41,585 nucleotides of DNA from Spirosoma fluviale. GTDB lineage: Bacteria; Bacteroidota; Bacteroidia; Cytophagales; Spirosomataceae. The notes under the pieces are model-generated. The model had not been told where the DNA came from, did no database searches, and saw only the letters and a program-made list of their open reading frames with translations. The stretch's first letter is position 1; each line of letters starts with the position of its first letter. The DNA lies in contig CAMARL010000001.1 in the NCBI GenBank assembly GCA_945860325.1, positions 1 through 41,585 on the forward strand. Reading direction: 5' to 3'. This document shows positions 17,172-25,060 of this stretch, piece by piece. The position numbers were made by a program, and so were the translations under genes.

Positions 17172-17933
17172 ATGAATTATATTTTAGATCAAATTCCAGA
17201 GAGAACTTCAAAACCACGTCAAAAGGGATTGACGATGGTCATGGACAAAGGGTTGAGTTTAAGGCAAGTAGAAGATTTCATTGAGATGGGCGGCGCTCAT
17301 ACCGACATCGTCAAACTAGGTTGGGCCACGTCTTATGTGACACCTAATTTGAAAGAAAAATTAGCCATGTATAAATCAGCAGGAATCCCCGTTTATTTTG
17401 GCGGTACCTTATTTGAAGCATTTTATATTCGAGGCCAAGTAGATGAATATCAGCGTGTACTAGACCAATATGGGATGGAATATGCTGAAATTTCAGATGG
17501 TTCCGTGGATATGCCTTCCGATGTCAAATGTGAATTTATTCAGAAATTATCCAAACAAGTGATTGTTCTTTCTGAAGTGGGTTCCAAAGATGAGGCTAAA
17601 ATAATTCCTCCCTATAAGTGGATCAAGTTGATGAAAATGGAATTGGAAGCCGGTTCGTGGAAAGTGATTGGAGAAGCTAGGGAAGGAGGAAATGTGGGTT
17701 TATTCCGTTCGACAGGAGAAGTTCGGCAAGGATTAGTGGAAGAGATTTTGACTGAAATTCCCGAAGAAAAAATAATCTGGGAGGCACCTCAGAAGTCCCA
17801 ACAGGTTTGGTTTGTTAAGTTAGTTGGCGCTAATGTGAATGTCGGCAACATCGCTCCTAACGAAGTTATTTCGTTAGAAACTATTCGTTTAGGTTTACGA
17901 GGTGATACATTTGACGATTTTTTAACTAAATAA
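17172..17933 (+). CDS. comA: ComA-type phosphosulfolactate synthase
   Basis: The protein has 253 aa from the ATG at 17172. It matches the ComA (PF02679) TIM-barrel family along its length: PRQKGLTMVMDKGLSLRQVE, HTDIVKLGWATSYV, YFGGTLFEAFYIRG, EISDGSVDMP, EAREGGNVGLFRSTGEVR, IIWEAPQKSQQVWFVKLVG and GLRGDTFDDF. ComA adds sulfite to phosphoenolpyruvate to give phosphosulfolactate. In methanogens this feeds coenzyme M. In Bacteroidota a sulfonate such as cysteate, a precursor of capnine sulfonolipids, is a possible use, which is inference. DedA and aroE follow on the same strand after a hairpin. Confidence 0.88.
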   Translation: MNYILDQIPERTSKPRQKGLTMVMDKGLSLRQVEDFIEMGGAHTDIVKLGWATSYVTPNLKEKLAMYKSAGIPVYFGGTLFEAFYIRGQVDEYQRVLDQYGMEYAEISDGSVDMPSDVKCEFIQKLSKQVIVLSEVGSKDEAKIIPPYKWIKLMKMELEAGSWKVIGEAREGGNVGLFRSTGEVRQGLVEEILTEIPEEKIIWEAPQKSQQVWFVKLVGANVNVGNIAPNEVISLETIRLGLRGDTFDDFLTK

Positions 17934-17952
17934 ATTACATTTTTAGGGCCTA

Positions 17953-17979
17953 CCCAACACAAATAAAGGGTGTTTTGGG
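17953..17979 (+). terminator. Imperfect hairpin after comA, possible terminator
   Basis: CCCAACAC (17953-17960) can pair with GTGTTTTGGG (17970-17979) with a two-base bulge, around a nine-base loop. A T-rich run (TCATTTATTTTTATT) follows. It lies in the 72 bases between comA and dedA and could end or attenuate the comA transcript. Confidence 0.4.
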
Positions 17980-18005
17980 CTCATTTATTTTTATTAAATA
18001 TCCAC

Positions 18006-18641
18006 ATGCTTCAATCACTTTTGGATTTGTTAAAAGATCCCTTGCAATTTCTTACTGAGTTTATTTCGGCCAACGGATCTTTGACGTATGCACTATTATT
18101 TTTAATCGTGTTTGTGGAAACAGGACTCGTGGTTATGCCCTTACTTCCTGGAGATTCTTTGCTATTTTCAGTGGGTTTATTGGCCTCAGCTTCGGGCCAA
18201 CTAGATGTTTATTTTGTCATTCCACTACTGATTTTGGCAGCATTATCTGGAGATCAAGTCAATTATTTTTTAGGAAGATATTTCAGTTCTTGGATTAGGG
18301 AAAGGGAGCAAATCTTGTTTTTGAAGCGTTCACACGTAGAACAAACGGAAACATTTTATGCTAAATATGGGGCAAAGACCGTTATTTTAGCCAGGTTTAT
18401 TCCTATTGTAAGAACGGTGGCCCCTTTCGTTGCCGGCGCCGGCCGCATGTCGTATCCCGTTTATTTACTTTATGGATTTTTAGGCGCATGCCTTTGGGTT
18501 ACTTCCATAACCATCGCAGGGTTTTATTTAGGGGATAATGCCTTTATCAAAGAGAATTTTGAAAAGGTAGTCCTTGGGATCGTTGGGGTTTCAGTATTGC
18601 CTATCTTGGTTGGATTGATCAAGCAACGCTTAGCCAAATAA
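18006..18641 (+). CDS. DedA-family membrane protein
   Basis: The protein has 211 aa from the ATG at 18006; an in-frame GTG at 17970 lies inside the hairpin and is unlikely. It has the DedA (SNARE-associated, PF09335) pattern: FVETGLVVMPLLPGDSLLFSVG, an LIFLAALSGD-like segment (LILAALSGDQVNYFLGRYF) and ARFIPIVRTVAPFVAGAGRMSY, with several membrane helices. DedA proteins help maintain membrane potential and are thought to move lipids such as undecaprenyl phosphate or phosphatidylethanolamine across the inner membrane. It is followed by aroE after six bases. Confidence 0.92.
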   Translation: MLQSLLDLLKDPLQFLTEFISANGSLTYALLFLIVFVETGLVVMPLLPGDSLLFSVGLLASASGQLDVYFVIPLLILAALSGDQVNYFLGRYFSSWIREREQILFLKRSHVEQTETFYAKYGAKTVILARFIPIVRTVAPFVAGAGRMSYPVYLLYGFLGACLWVTSITIAGFYLGDNAFIKENFEKVVLGIVGVSVLPILVGLIKQRLAK

Positions 18642-18647
18642 AAATTT

Positions 18648-19406
18648 ATGGCGACTTCTTCTCTTTATGGCTTAATTGGTTATCCTCTCGGGCACTCATT
18701 TTCTAAAAAGTATTTTACTGAAAAATTTCAATTGCTAGGGCTATCCCAATCGCATGCGTATGAACAATTTCCCATCGCTTCGATCGACGAATTTCCTGGC
18801 TTATTGGCCCAGCATAAATCCACATTAAAGGGTTTAAATGTAACGATCCCTTATAAACAACTCGTCATGCCATTTTTAAGCGAGATAGATTCTGCCGCTT
18901 TAAAAATTGGTGCCGTCAACACGATTAAAATTTCTTCTAATGGGCATACCATCGGCTATAATTCAGATTATTGGGGTTTTAAAAACACACTTACTTCATG
19001 GACTGCTTTGGCCTATTTTAAATCAAAAAAAGCGTTGGTTTTGGGCCAAGGAGGAGCGGCTAAAGCTATTATTGTTGCATTGGAAGATTTAGGTATTCCT
19101 GTGATCAAAGTTTCCAGAGTGGCTTCCGGCGATGCTATATCCTATGAAGAAATTCCAAGAATTATTTCTGAAATTGGTCTGATCGTGAATACCACACCCC
19201 TAGGAATGTTTCCAAATATAGATAAAAGTCCACCTTTGCCTTACGCGGCTTTGAATGAACAGCATTTTTTATACGATGCCGTTTATAATCCATTAGAAAC
19301 CTTATTTCTTAAAAAAGGAATTGCCGCTCGCGTAGGGGGGACACATACTGGAATTGATATGTTAATCGGCCAGGCAGATAAGGCTTGGGAGATTTGGCAA
19401 TCTTAA
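18648..19406 (+). CDS. aroE: Shikimate dehydrogenase
   Basis: The 252-aa enzyme reduces 3-dehydroshikimate to shikimate with NADPH. The substrate site is visible as SFS (17-19), NVTIPYK with catalytic Lys70, GAVNT (88-92), Asn105 and Asp107. The nucleotide-binding loop is GQGGAAKA (133-140), and VNTTPLGMFP and GTHTGIDMLIGQA are the usual C-terminal motifs. It is the last gene after comA and dedA. Its stop codon shares the tetranucleotide TTAA with the convergent phosphoribosyltransferase gene. Together with aroC (25061) it covers two steps of chorismate synthesis in this window. Confidence 0.95.
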   Translation: MATSSLYGLIGYPLGHSFSKKYFTEKFQLLGLSQSHAYEQFPIASIDEFPGLLAQHKSTLKGLNVTIPYKQLVMPFLSEIDSAALKIGAVNTIKISSNGHTIGYNSDYWGFKNTLTSWTALAYFKSKKALVLGQGGAAKAIIVALEDLGIPVIKVSRVASGDAISYEEIPRIISEIGLIVNTTPLGMFPNIDKSPPLPYAALNEQHFLYDAVYNPLETLFLKKGIAARVGGTHTGIDMLIGQADKAWEIWQS

Positions 19407-19906
19407 TGCAAATAGACGCCTCTTTTTTTCGCATCTGAAATAATTACCTCGACATGCTCGGATAGGGTAGTAGACAATTCGTATCCTTTGTAATCAGCGG
19501 AAATCGGAAATTTTCTGTAATTGCGATCAACCAAAACAGCTACTTGAATTTTTTTGACCGGGATACTTAAAAAAGGAGCTAAGGAATAAGAAAAAGTTCG
19601 ACCTGTGTTTAATACATCGTCCACGACCACGATTACTTTGTTTTCAAATAGGTCTAAAGAACAATCGAAACTGACAGGTTTTTCATAAGGGATTTCTTTG
19701 TTCAAATGAATTTCCACGGCCTTAGCTTGAAGCTTTGAGATTTCCTGAATATGAGCACAAAGCATTTTAGCTAAGGCAAAGCCCTCGCCTATAACGCCGG
19801 CAATAATAATTTCTTTTTCTTCAAAGTTATTTTCATAAATCTGAAACGAAATTCGTCTGATTTTTTGAAGCAATGAAGGTCCGTCTAAGATTTGTTTTAC
19901 CGACAT
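19403..19906 (-). CDS. PRPP-dependent phosphoribosyltransferase
   Basis: The protein has 167 aa from the ATG at 19906; an in-frame start at 19945 would lie at or upstream of the likely promoter. The type I phosphoribosyltransferase fold is shown by the PRPP loop VIVVVDDVLNTGRTFS (91-106), IIIAGVIGEGFALAKML (33-49, PPi-loop region) and VAVLVDRNYRKFPISADYKG. The PRPP loop is PyrR-like, and homologues are often named that way, but no pyrimidine gene or attenuator is nearby. The base or ring substrate is therefore uncertain. Confidence 0.87.
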   Translation of the reverse strand: MSVKQILDGPSLLQKIRRISFQIYENNFEEKEIIIAGVIGEGFALAKMLCAHIQEISKLQAKAVEIHLNKEIPYEKPVSFDCSLDLFENKVIVVVDDVLNTGRTFSYSLAPFLSIPVKKIQVAVLVDRNYRKFPISADYKGYELSTTLSEHVEVIISDAKKRGVYLH

Positions 19907-19942
19907 ATTTGGTTGTTGCACTAAAATAGCGCTTAAAATTAC

Positions 19943-19950
19943 CAAAATTA
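19943..19950 (-). promoter_or_regulatory. Candidate -7 element for the phosphoribosyltransferase gene
   Basis: Minus-strand TAATTTTG fits TAnnTTTG and lies 37 bases before the ATG at 19906. No TTG is seen at the right spacing, so support is weak. Confidence 0.3.
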
Positions 19951-19998
19951 TCCAAATTTCGTACCTTTACGCTTTATTTAGCAGTTAAATTATTTTAT

Positions 19999-20547
19999 AT
20001 GGCCAAAATGTATGGGTCGCAACAGCGCCAACAAATGCAAGCTCCTTCCAATCCATTAGCGATTAAAACGAAGAAATACGGGTTAGAAAAAAACAAATAC
20101 ATTGGACTTTGTATGCGCCAATTGGTTGCCAATCAGTGGAAATGGTCATTTATTCCTTTGGTTTTGATTCTTGCTAATGTGGCTTTAAATCTTTCAGGCA
20201 CCTATAAAAACTATTGGATTTATATATTTATTGCCATCGGAACCGTCGGATATATTTTATTTTGGTTGATTCAATTTACAGGAATCACACAATTGGCTCA
20301 GTATAAACAGCTTTTCGACAAGTACCGATATGAAATCGATTCTCGTCAAATTTTTATGAAAATTTCCGATAAGGAAGGGGGAATGCTGAAATGGGATATG
20401 ATTTTAAAAGCATATAAGGATAAGCAATCTTATGTGCTTGAAATGGGAAAATTTCAATTTATGTATTTGCCATTTTCGATCTTCAATAATGAAAACGACA
20501 AAAAATTGATGGATAAAATCCTTCGCGATAAAGGATATATTCAATAA
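19999..20547 (+). CDS. YcxB-like membrane protein, unknown function
   Basis: The 182-aa protein has a polar N-terminus rich in Gln (residues 6-15). Two membrane helices follow at about 53-68 (WSFIPLVLILANVALNL) and 75-95 (WIYIFIAIGTVGYILFWLIQF). A C-terminal soluble domain (about 100-182) with YEIDSRQIFMKISDKEGGMLKWDMILKAYK resembles the YcxB-like (PF14317) domain. No function is known for the domain. ruvX starts five bases after the stop, so they are probably co-transcribed. A near-match to a -7 element (TACCTTTA, 19972-19979) lies just upstream. Confidence 0.8.
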   Translation: MAKMYGSQQRQQMQAPSNPLAIKTKKYGLEKNKYIGLCMRQLVANQWKWSFIPLVLILANVALNLSGTYKNYWIYIFIAIGTVGYILFWLIQFTGITQLAQYKQLFDKYRYEIDSRQIFMKISDKEGGMLKWDMILKAYKDKQSYVLEMGKFQFMYLPFSIFNNENDKKLMDKILRDKGYIQ

Positions 20548-20552
20548 ATTTT

Positions 20553-20966
20553 ATGGGCAGAATCTTAGCCATTGATTTTGGTTTGAAACGCACAGGTTTA
20601 GCTGTGACGGATTCATTGAAAATTATTGCCAATGGCCTAGAAACAGTTCCAACACACACCCTACTCTCATTTTTAGATAGTTATTTCAAAAAAGAGGCCG
20701 TTGACGAGGTGGTCATCGGCATGCCGAAAAACTTAGATAATTCAGATACGGACTCGACCGCTGGTGTGCGAATTTTCATTAAAAGCTTCAAAAAGAAATT
20801 TCCTGAAGTACCCCTGCACGAGCATGATGAAAGGTTCACCTCAAAATTAGCGATGCAAGCCATGATCGCTGGTGGAATGTCTAAAAAAGACCGGAGAGAA
20901 AAAGGGAATATAGACCGCGTTTCGGCAACCATCATTTTGCAATCCTATATGGAAGCATCGCAATAG
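20553..20966 (+). CDS. ruvX: RuvX/YqgF pre-16S rRNA nuclease
   Basis: The 137-aa protein has the RNase H-like fold of YqgF: AIDFGLKRTGLAVTD with Asp8, VVIGMPKNLDNSDTDS, EHDERFTSKLA and the terminal KGNIDRVSATIILQSYM with a conserved Asp. The family processes the 5' end of 16S rRNA in E. coli and is also annotated as a putative Holliday junction resolvase. Length and motifs are standard. It pairs with the upstream YcxB-like gene and ends eight bases from the convergent dioxygenase gene. Confidence 0.93.
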   Translation: MGRILAIDFGLKRTGLAVTDSLKIIANGLETVPTHTLLSFLDSYFKKEAVDEVVIGMPKNLDNSDTDSTAGVRIFIKSFKKKFPEVPLHEHDERFTSKLAMQAMIAGGMSKKDRREKGNIDRVSATIILQSYMEASQ

Positions 20967-20974
20967 ATTCGCTT

Positions 20975-21802
20975 TTATTTGGTCACTACTTTGGCAAAGC
21001 GATGGTAAAATGGAGTCTTGCTAGTAGAATTTTTAGGCTTGAATTTCCCTGTTATAATCGGCACATACATCACTCTTCGTCTAGATTTTTCTCCAAAATT
21101 GGGAGATACTTCTACTCGATGCCATAACCTTCCATCATGAATGGTTAAGTCACCTCGCTCGATTTCAAATGCAGCTTCTCTCGGGTCTGAACGATGATCG
21201 ATAAATTGTTTTTTGCCGAAAAGCAATTTCAAGACACTTTGGTTTTGGGTTCCAGGCAACACTCTTAATCCTCCATTAGATGAAGGACAATGATCTAAAT
21301 GGATACCTACATTAAGCATAGGTAATATTTTTTGGCCCAAAAATAAATCACGAGGGCTATCGGTATGCCAGCCCATTTGTGTGAATTTGGAATTAGGTTG
21401 ATTTACATAGTGGTTGAACACCAAGCCATCTTTTTCATCTTCCGAAATTCGACCTTCGTATGGGGCTAGGAACTCAGTTAAAATACTTAATCGTGGATCT
21501 TTTAAAAATTCTTGCAATACATTGCTGTATTTATTTGTAAAGCACATGCGTTGAATCATGTCTTTTCCCTCCGGGTCTTTCCCAAATTTTAATGGAATTC
21601 CATTGATTTTTTGGACCCCTTCTTCAAGCCATTTTGATTCAATATTGGCTAATTGATCAATAAACACCAAGGCAGTTTCAGAAGAAATAAAATTCTTAAA
21701 TTGAATCACCCCATATTTTTTGAAATAATCTTTTTGCTCTTGAGTAATTTCTGACCCAAGGGTGAAAGTTTTATATTCAAATTTTATAATTGGTTTTTTC
21801 AT
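20975..21802 (-). CDS. Phytanoyl-CoA dioxygenase (PhyH)-family protein
   Basis: The protein has 275 aa from the ATG at 21802; a TTG at 21829 could add nine residues. It is an Fe(II)/2-oxoglutarate oxygenase of the PhyH type. The iron-binding HxD is His146-Thr-Asp148 in MGWHTDSPRD, the distal His is probably His228 in DGRLWHRVEVSP, and a 2-oxoglutarate-binding Arg follows in KSRRRVMYVP. The N-terminal YFKKYGVIQFKNFI is typical of the family. Substrates vary widely (lipids, halogenation or hydroxylation of small molecules), and no biosynthetic neighbour gives a clue. It stands alone, divergent from an envelope gene. Confidence 0.87.
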   Translation of the reverse strand: MKKPIIKFEYKTFTLGSEITQEQKDYFKKYGVIQFKNFISSETALVFIDQLANIESKWLEEGVQKINGIPLKFGKDPEGKDMIQRMCFTNKYSNVLQEFLKDPRLSILTEFLAPYEGRISEDEKDGLVFNHYVNQPNSKFTQMGWHTDSPRDLFLGQKILPMLNVGIHLDHCPSSNGGLRVLPGTQNQSVLKLLFGKKQFIDHRSDPREAAFEIERGDLTIHDGRLWHRVEVSPNFGEKSRRRVMYVPIITGKFKPKNSTSKTPFYHRFAKVVTK

Positions 21803-21989
21803 ATTTGATCTGCAATGGTTACTAGGCAATACTCAGTCTCAAATTTCTTATTGAATTTTGAACTCGCAATTTATGTATTTGTTGCCGAAAAATTTAAACA
21901 AAATTTAATTTTGTGATAAATATCAGCAATCTGATTCCTAATTGACCATTTAATTTCCGAAATTTAGCTAAAATTTTAAAAATAAAAAC

Positions 21990-22817
21990 TTGAAATATTT
22001 AATCTTGTTCATCTCAATAAATGCTTTTAGTCAACCCATTCCACATAAAGGTAAATATTTTGTTTATTGGGGCTACAATCGATCAGCTTATTCAAGCTCT
22101 GATATTTCCTTCAAAGGACCCGGATATGACTTTACCTTAAATAAGGTTTCGGCCTCTGATGCCCCGACTGCCTTTGACGGTTTTGAAACTTATTTTAATC
22201 CATCACTCTTTTCAATTCCTCAATTCAATTTGCATGCGGGGTATTTTATTAAGGATAATTTGTCCATAAGCATTGGTTGGGATCACATGAAATATGTGGT
22301 GGATGATTTTCAGAATAGCCATATTACTGGAAATATTTCAAGTCAAGCTTCAAATCCAGGTATTTGGGTAAATCATATTTATGTGAGAAATTTTTCAAAT
22401 TCGCCGATCGTCATTGATCCAACGGATTTTGTTGATTATGAGCATACCGATGGATTTAATTTCGCGGCAGTTGAGTTAGATCATTACGCAACATTGTGGC
22501 GAGCAGGAAAAACGAATATGCAATTGGACTGGGTTAATGGAGTCGGTATGGGTGTGGTGATCCCTCGTTCGGATGTCCACTTATTTACGGTAGGTCAAAA
22601 CAATTTTTGGAATTTGGCCGGGGCTGGTGCATCTATAAAAACGGGTTTAAGATTAAATCTAACCAAGCTATTATTTCTCGAAACGACCTTGAAGGGTGGC
22701 TATACTGATTTGTGGGATGTTCATACAACAGGTCGATCCGTAGATAAAGCTAGTCAGTCCATTTGGTTTGGAGAATGGTTTTGGTTACTTGGATTTAATT
22801 TTGGTAAGACAAAATAA
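21990..22817 (+). CDS. Predicted outer-membrane beta-barrel protein, TTG start, unknown function
   Basis: I do not recognise the family of this 275-aa protein. A short signal peptide (residues 1-15, MKYLILFISINAFSQ) is followed by repeated amphipathic beta-like stretches: GKYFVYWGYNRSAYSSSDISF, FNLHAGYFIKDNLSISIGWDHMKY, VIPRSDVHLFTVG, GASIKTGLRLNLTKLLFLETTLKGGY and a C-terminal WFWLLGFNFGK. This suggests a porin-like or OmpW-like barrel. The TTG at 21990 is the only start after the in-frame stop at 21969 that keeps the signal peptide. A second envelope gene follows after about 36 bases. Confidence 0.75.
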   Translation: MKYLILFISINAFSQPIPHKGKYFVYWGYNRSAYSSSDISFKGPGYDFTLNKVSASDAPTAFDGFETYFNPSLFSIPQFNLHAGYFIKDNLSISIGWDHMKYVVDDFQNSHITGNISSQASNPGIWVNHIYVRNFSNSPIVIDPTDFVDYEHTDGFNFAAVELDHYATLWRAGKTNMQLDWVNGVGMGVVIPRSDVHLFTVGQNNFWNLAGAGASIKTGLRLNLTKLLFLETTLKGGYTDLWDVHTTGRSVDKASQSIWFGEWFWLLGFNFGKTK

Positions 22818-22853
22818 ATTTTTAGTTAAGACTAAAAGTGCGTATGTTTGGCG

Positions 22854-23600
22854 ATGCGATTAATTTGCCTTCTCCTTTTTGTATTGTCTTTTTTGGCCGT
22901 TCGAGGCCAACAAACGGGCCGTGTAGAGACCGATCGGCCCGATCAAACAGAATGTCCTTTCATTGTCAAAAAAGGGTATATCCAAGTAGAAATGGGTTTT
23001 AATCGGAATAGTTATGCCGATGGCCTTGAATATTTTTTTCCGACAACCTTGCTTAAAATAGGTTTGTGGAAAAATCTAGAACTGCGATATGTGTCCATCG
23101 CCTCTTCCACCGCTAATATTTCAAGTTTTAAAACAGAGGCCATTGGATTTAAATTGGCCTTATTGGAAGGGAAAAAATGGATTCCAAGAACGTCTATTAT
23201 CACGCATCTTCATTGGGATAATTTAAGTCGTGATGAAAGTGAGCGAAATCCAATCAAACACTCAGTGGGCGATGCGGTATTGACTTTTCAAAATGATTTT
23301 GGTAGGGGATATGGAATTGGCTATAATTTTGGAGCTGAATTTCATTCGAATGGCAGCATGGAAGGAATTTATCGGATTGCTCCCAATATGAACATAGGTC
23401 AAAATGGATATGCCTATGTGGAGGTGTTTGGCCGAGTTCCTTTTTCAGTGAATGTGGATCATTGGGTAGATGGTGGTTTAGCATATTACCTGAATGATAA
23501 TTTCAAGTTAGATATTTCTATCGGAAAAAGCCTATCAAATAAATCAGATTGGTATGGAGCATTAGGTATTTCCTTCCGTTTCAAAGTTTTTAATCCCTAG
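22854..23600 (+). CDS. Outer-membrane 'transporter' of the phenol-MetA-deg type
   Basis: The protein has 248 aa from the ATG at 22854; TTG at 22848 adds two residues. A signal peptide (MRLICLLLFVLSFLAVRGQQ) precedes VETDRPDQTECPFIVKKGY, the opening motif of PF13557-like proteins. Beta-barrel strands follow, with a C-terminal aromatic strand (YGALGISFRFKVF). The family is loosely tied to outer-membrane uptake, but the cargo is unknown. It lies between another barrel protein and batD on the same strand and may share a transcript with them. Confidence 0.83.
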   Translation: MRLICLLLFVLSFLAVRGQQTGRVETDRPDQTECPFIVKKGYIQVEMGFNRNSYADGLEYFFPTTLLKIGLWKNLELRYVSIASSTANISSFKTEAIGFKLALLEGKKWIPRTSIITHLHWDNLSRDESERNPIKHSVGDAVLTFQNDFGRGYGIGYNFGAEFHSNGSMEGIYRIAPNMNIGQNGYAYVEVFGRVPFSVNVDHWVDGGLAYYLNDNFKLDISIGKSLSNKSDWYGALGISFRFKVFNP

Positions 23601-23638
23601 AATATCTTCTCCCGTGACAAATTATGTAAATTGCGAGA

Positions 23639-25054
23639 ATGAAAAAATTAGGACCTGTTTTTCATATCGTTTTTGTTATGTTAACGCTAGCATTTTCCGC
23701 TATGGGTCAGACTCCTACGAGCGTGATTACACAAATTGGTTCGAAGTCCATTTCTCAAGACGAAAATTTCATTCTTTCATTTACGTTGACCAGCGCTGAA
23801 AATGCTTCGGTATCATTGCCAACCTATAAGTTTCCCGAGCTTTTGAATTTCAAAAAACAAGGCGTAAGTCGGGCTAAGGCATCTCAATCCATTAATGGCC
23901 AGATGGTAAATTCGTATACTTTTTCTCAATATTATCAGCCTGATAACGCAGGCAATTTTGAAATAAATAATGAATTTATAGAGGTGGGAAATCAGACGTA
24001 TAGGATCGAGTCTTTTACGATTGTCGTCAGCCCCGCGGTTGACACGGAGGAATTTACAGAGGAACTTTTGCCGAGTGAGTTAATGCTGAGCGCAAACGAA
24101 CCGTTTTTTGTGATTACCTCGAATATACTAAAGCCATTTGTTGGCCAAGGATTCACCTTGAAAATGTCGTTTTTTGTACCGGAAAATACTACGCAGGAAT
24201 TCGAATTTGATCGAAATGACCTTCAGATTCCCGCCTTAATTTCTAAAATGAAACCGAAGTTTTGTTGGGAAGAAAATTTTGGAATTACTACGGAGCAAAT
24301 TGTCAAGGTGTCCATTAATAAAAAGAAATATACGGAATATCGGTTTTTTCAAGCCACATATTTTGCTTTGCAAAATCAAAAAATTCAGATACCTGCACTG
24401 AAATTAAGAGTCATTTCTCTTACTAGAAAAGGATTAGAAGCCATTAAAAAACCTATTTATTTTACTTCGGCTCCTATTGAAATTAAGCTTAGAGATTTGC
24501 CACATCACCCGTTAAGTGGAAAGGTTCCTGTAGGAAATTTCCAATTGAAAGAAAATATTTCGTCGTCAATTTCCAAGACGGGGCGGCCCATTATGTTTAC
24601 AGCTATTTTATTAGGAGATGGAAATGGAGTTTTGTGGAATTACAAATCTCCGGAGTCTGATTATTTCATCAATTTTGTGCCAATTTCAGTTCAAACGACT
24701 GTGGCACCGTTCCAAGAAAAAATGTTTGGTAATAAAACCGATAAAATTCAAATTATTCCCAAACAACCAGGTAAATTTGCGCTAAGTCATTATTTTAATT
24801 GGATTTATTTTAATGTAAAAACGGAGCAATTTGACACATTAAGATCCAAAATAGTGTTGGATATAACAGGTAATTCATCTGATCATTTACTTAATACGGG
24901 TCAAACCGAGGATGAAGTTTATCGAGGAATTGAAAACAAAAAGACGTTGGACGTTTCTTGGGCCAGGTGGGTTAATTGGAGTCAATTAGTCAATTTAATA
25001 TTGATATTTTTAGCGATTGTTATTGCTTTCCTTGTTTGGAAAAAGCCAAAATAA
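23639..25054 (+). CDS. BatD-family protein
   Basis: The 471-aa protein has a signal peptide (about 1-23), a long periplasmic region of Ig-like beta domains starting with SVITQIGSKSISQDENFILSF, and one C-terminal membrane helix (LVNLILIFLAIVIAFLVW) with a short basic tail. SPLSGKVPVGNF-like text (HHPLSGKVPVGNFQLKENI) and the Gly/Pro strands are typical of BatD (PF13584). BatD is normally encoded with BatA/B/C/E von Willebrand proteins linked to oxygen or stress tolerance. None is present here, so this is an isolated paralogue. aroC begins six bases after its stop. Confidence 0.85.
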   Translation: MKKLGPVFHIVFVMLTLAFSAMGQTPTSVITQIGSKSISQDENFILSFTLTSAENASVSLPTYKFPELLNFKKQGVSRAKASQSINGQMVNSYTFSQYYQPDNAGNFEINNEFIEVGNQTYRIESFTIVVSPAVDTEEFTEELLPSELMLSANEPFFVITSNILKPFVGQGFTLKMSFFVPENTTQEFEFDRNDLQIPALISKMKPKFCWEENFGITTEQIVKVSINKKKYTEYRFFQATYFALQNQKIQIPALKLRVISLTRKGLEAIKKPIYFTSAPIEIKLRDLPHHPLSGKVPVGNFQLKENISSSISKTGRPIMFTAILLGDGNGVLWNYKSPESDYFINFVPISVQTTVAPFQEKMFGNKTDKIQIIPKQPGKFALSHYFNWIYFNVKTEQFDTLRSKIVLDITGNSSDHLLNTGQTEDEVYRGIENKKTLDVSWARWVNWSQLVNLILIFLAIVIAFLVWKKPK

Positions 25055-25060
25055 AAAGAT

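Noticed and set aside
19403..19906. PyrR-type attenuation protein with a pyrimidine operon
   Set aside because: The PRPP loop resembles PyrR, but no pyr genes, leader or attenuator structures are near.
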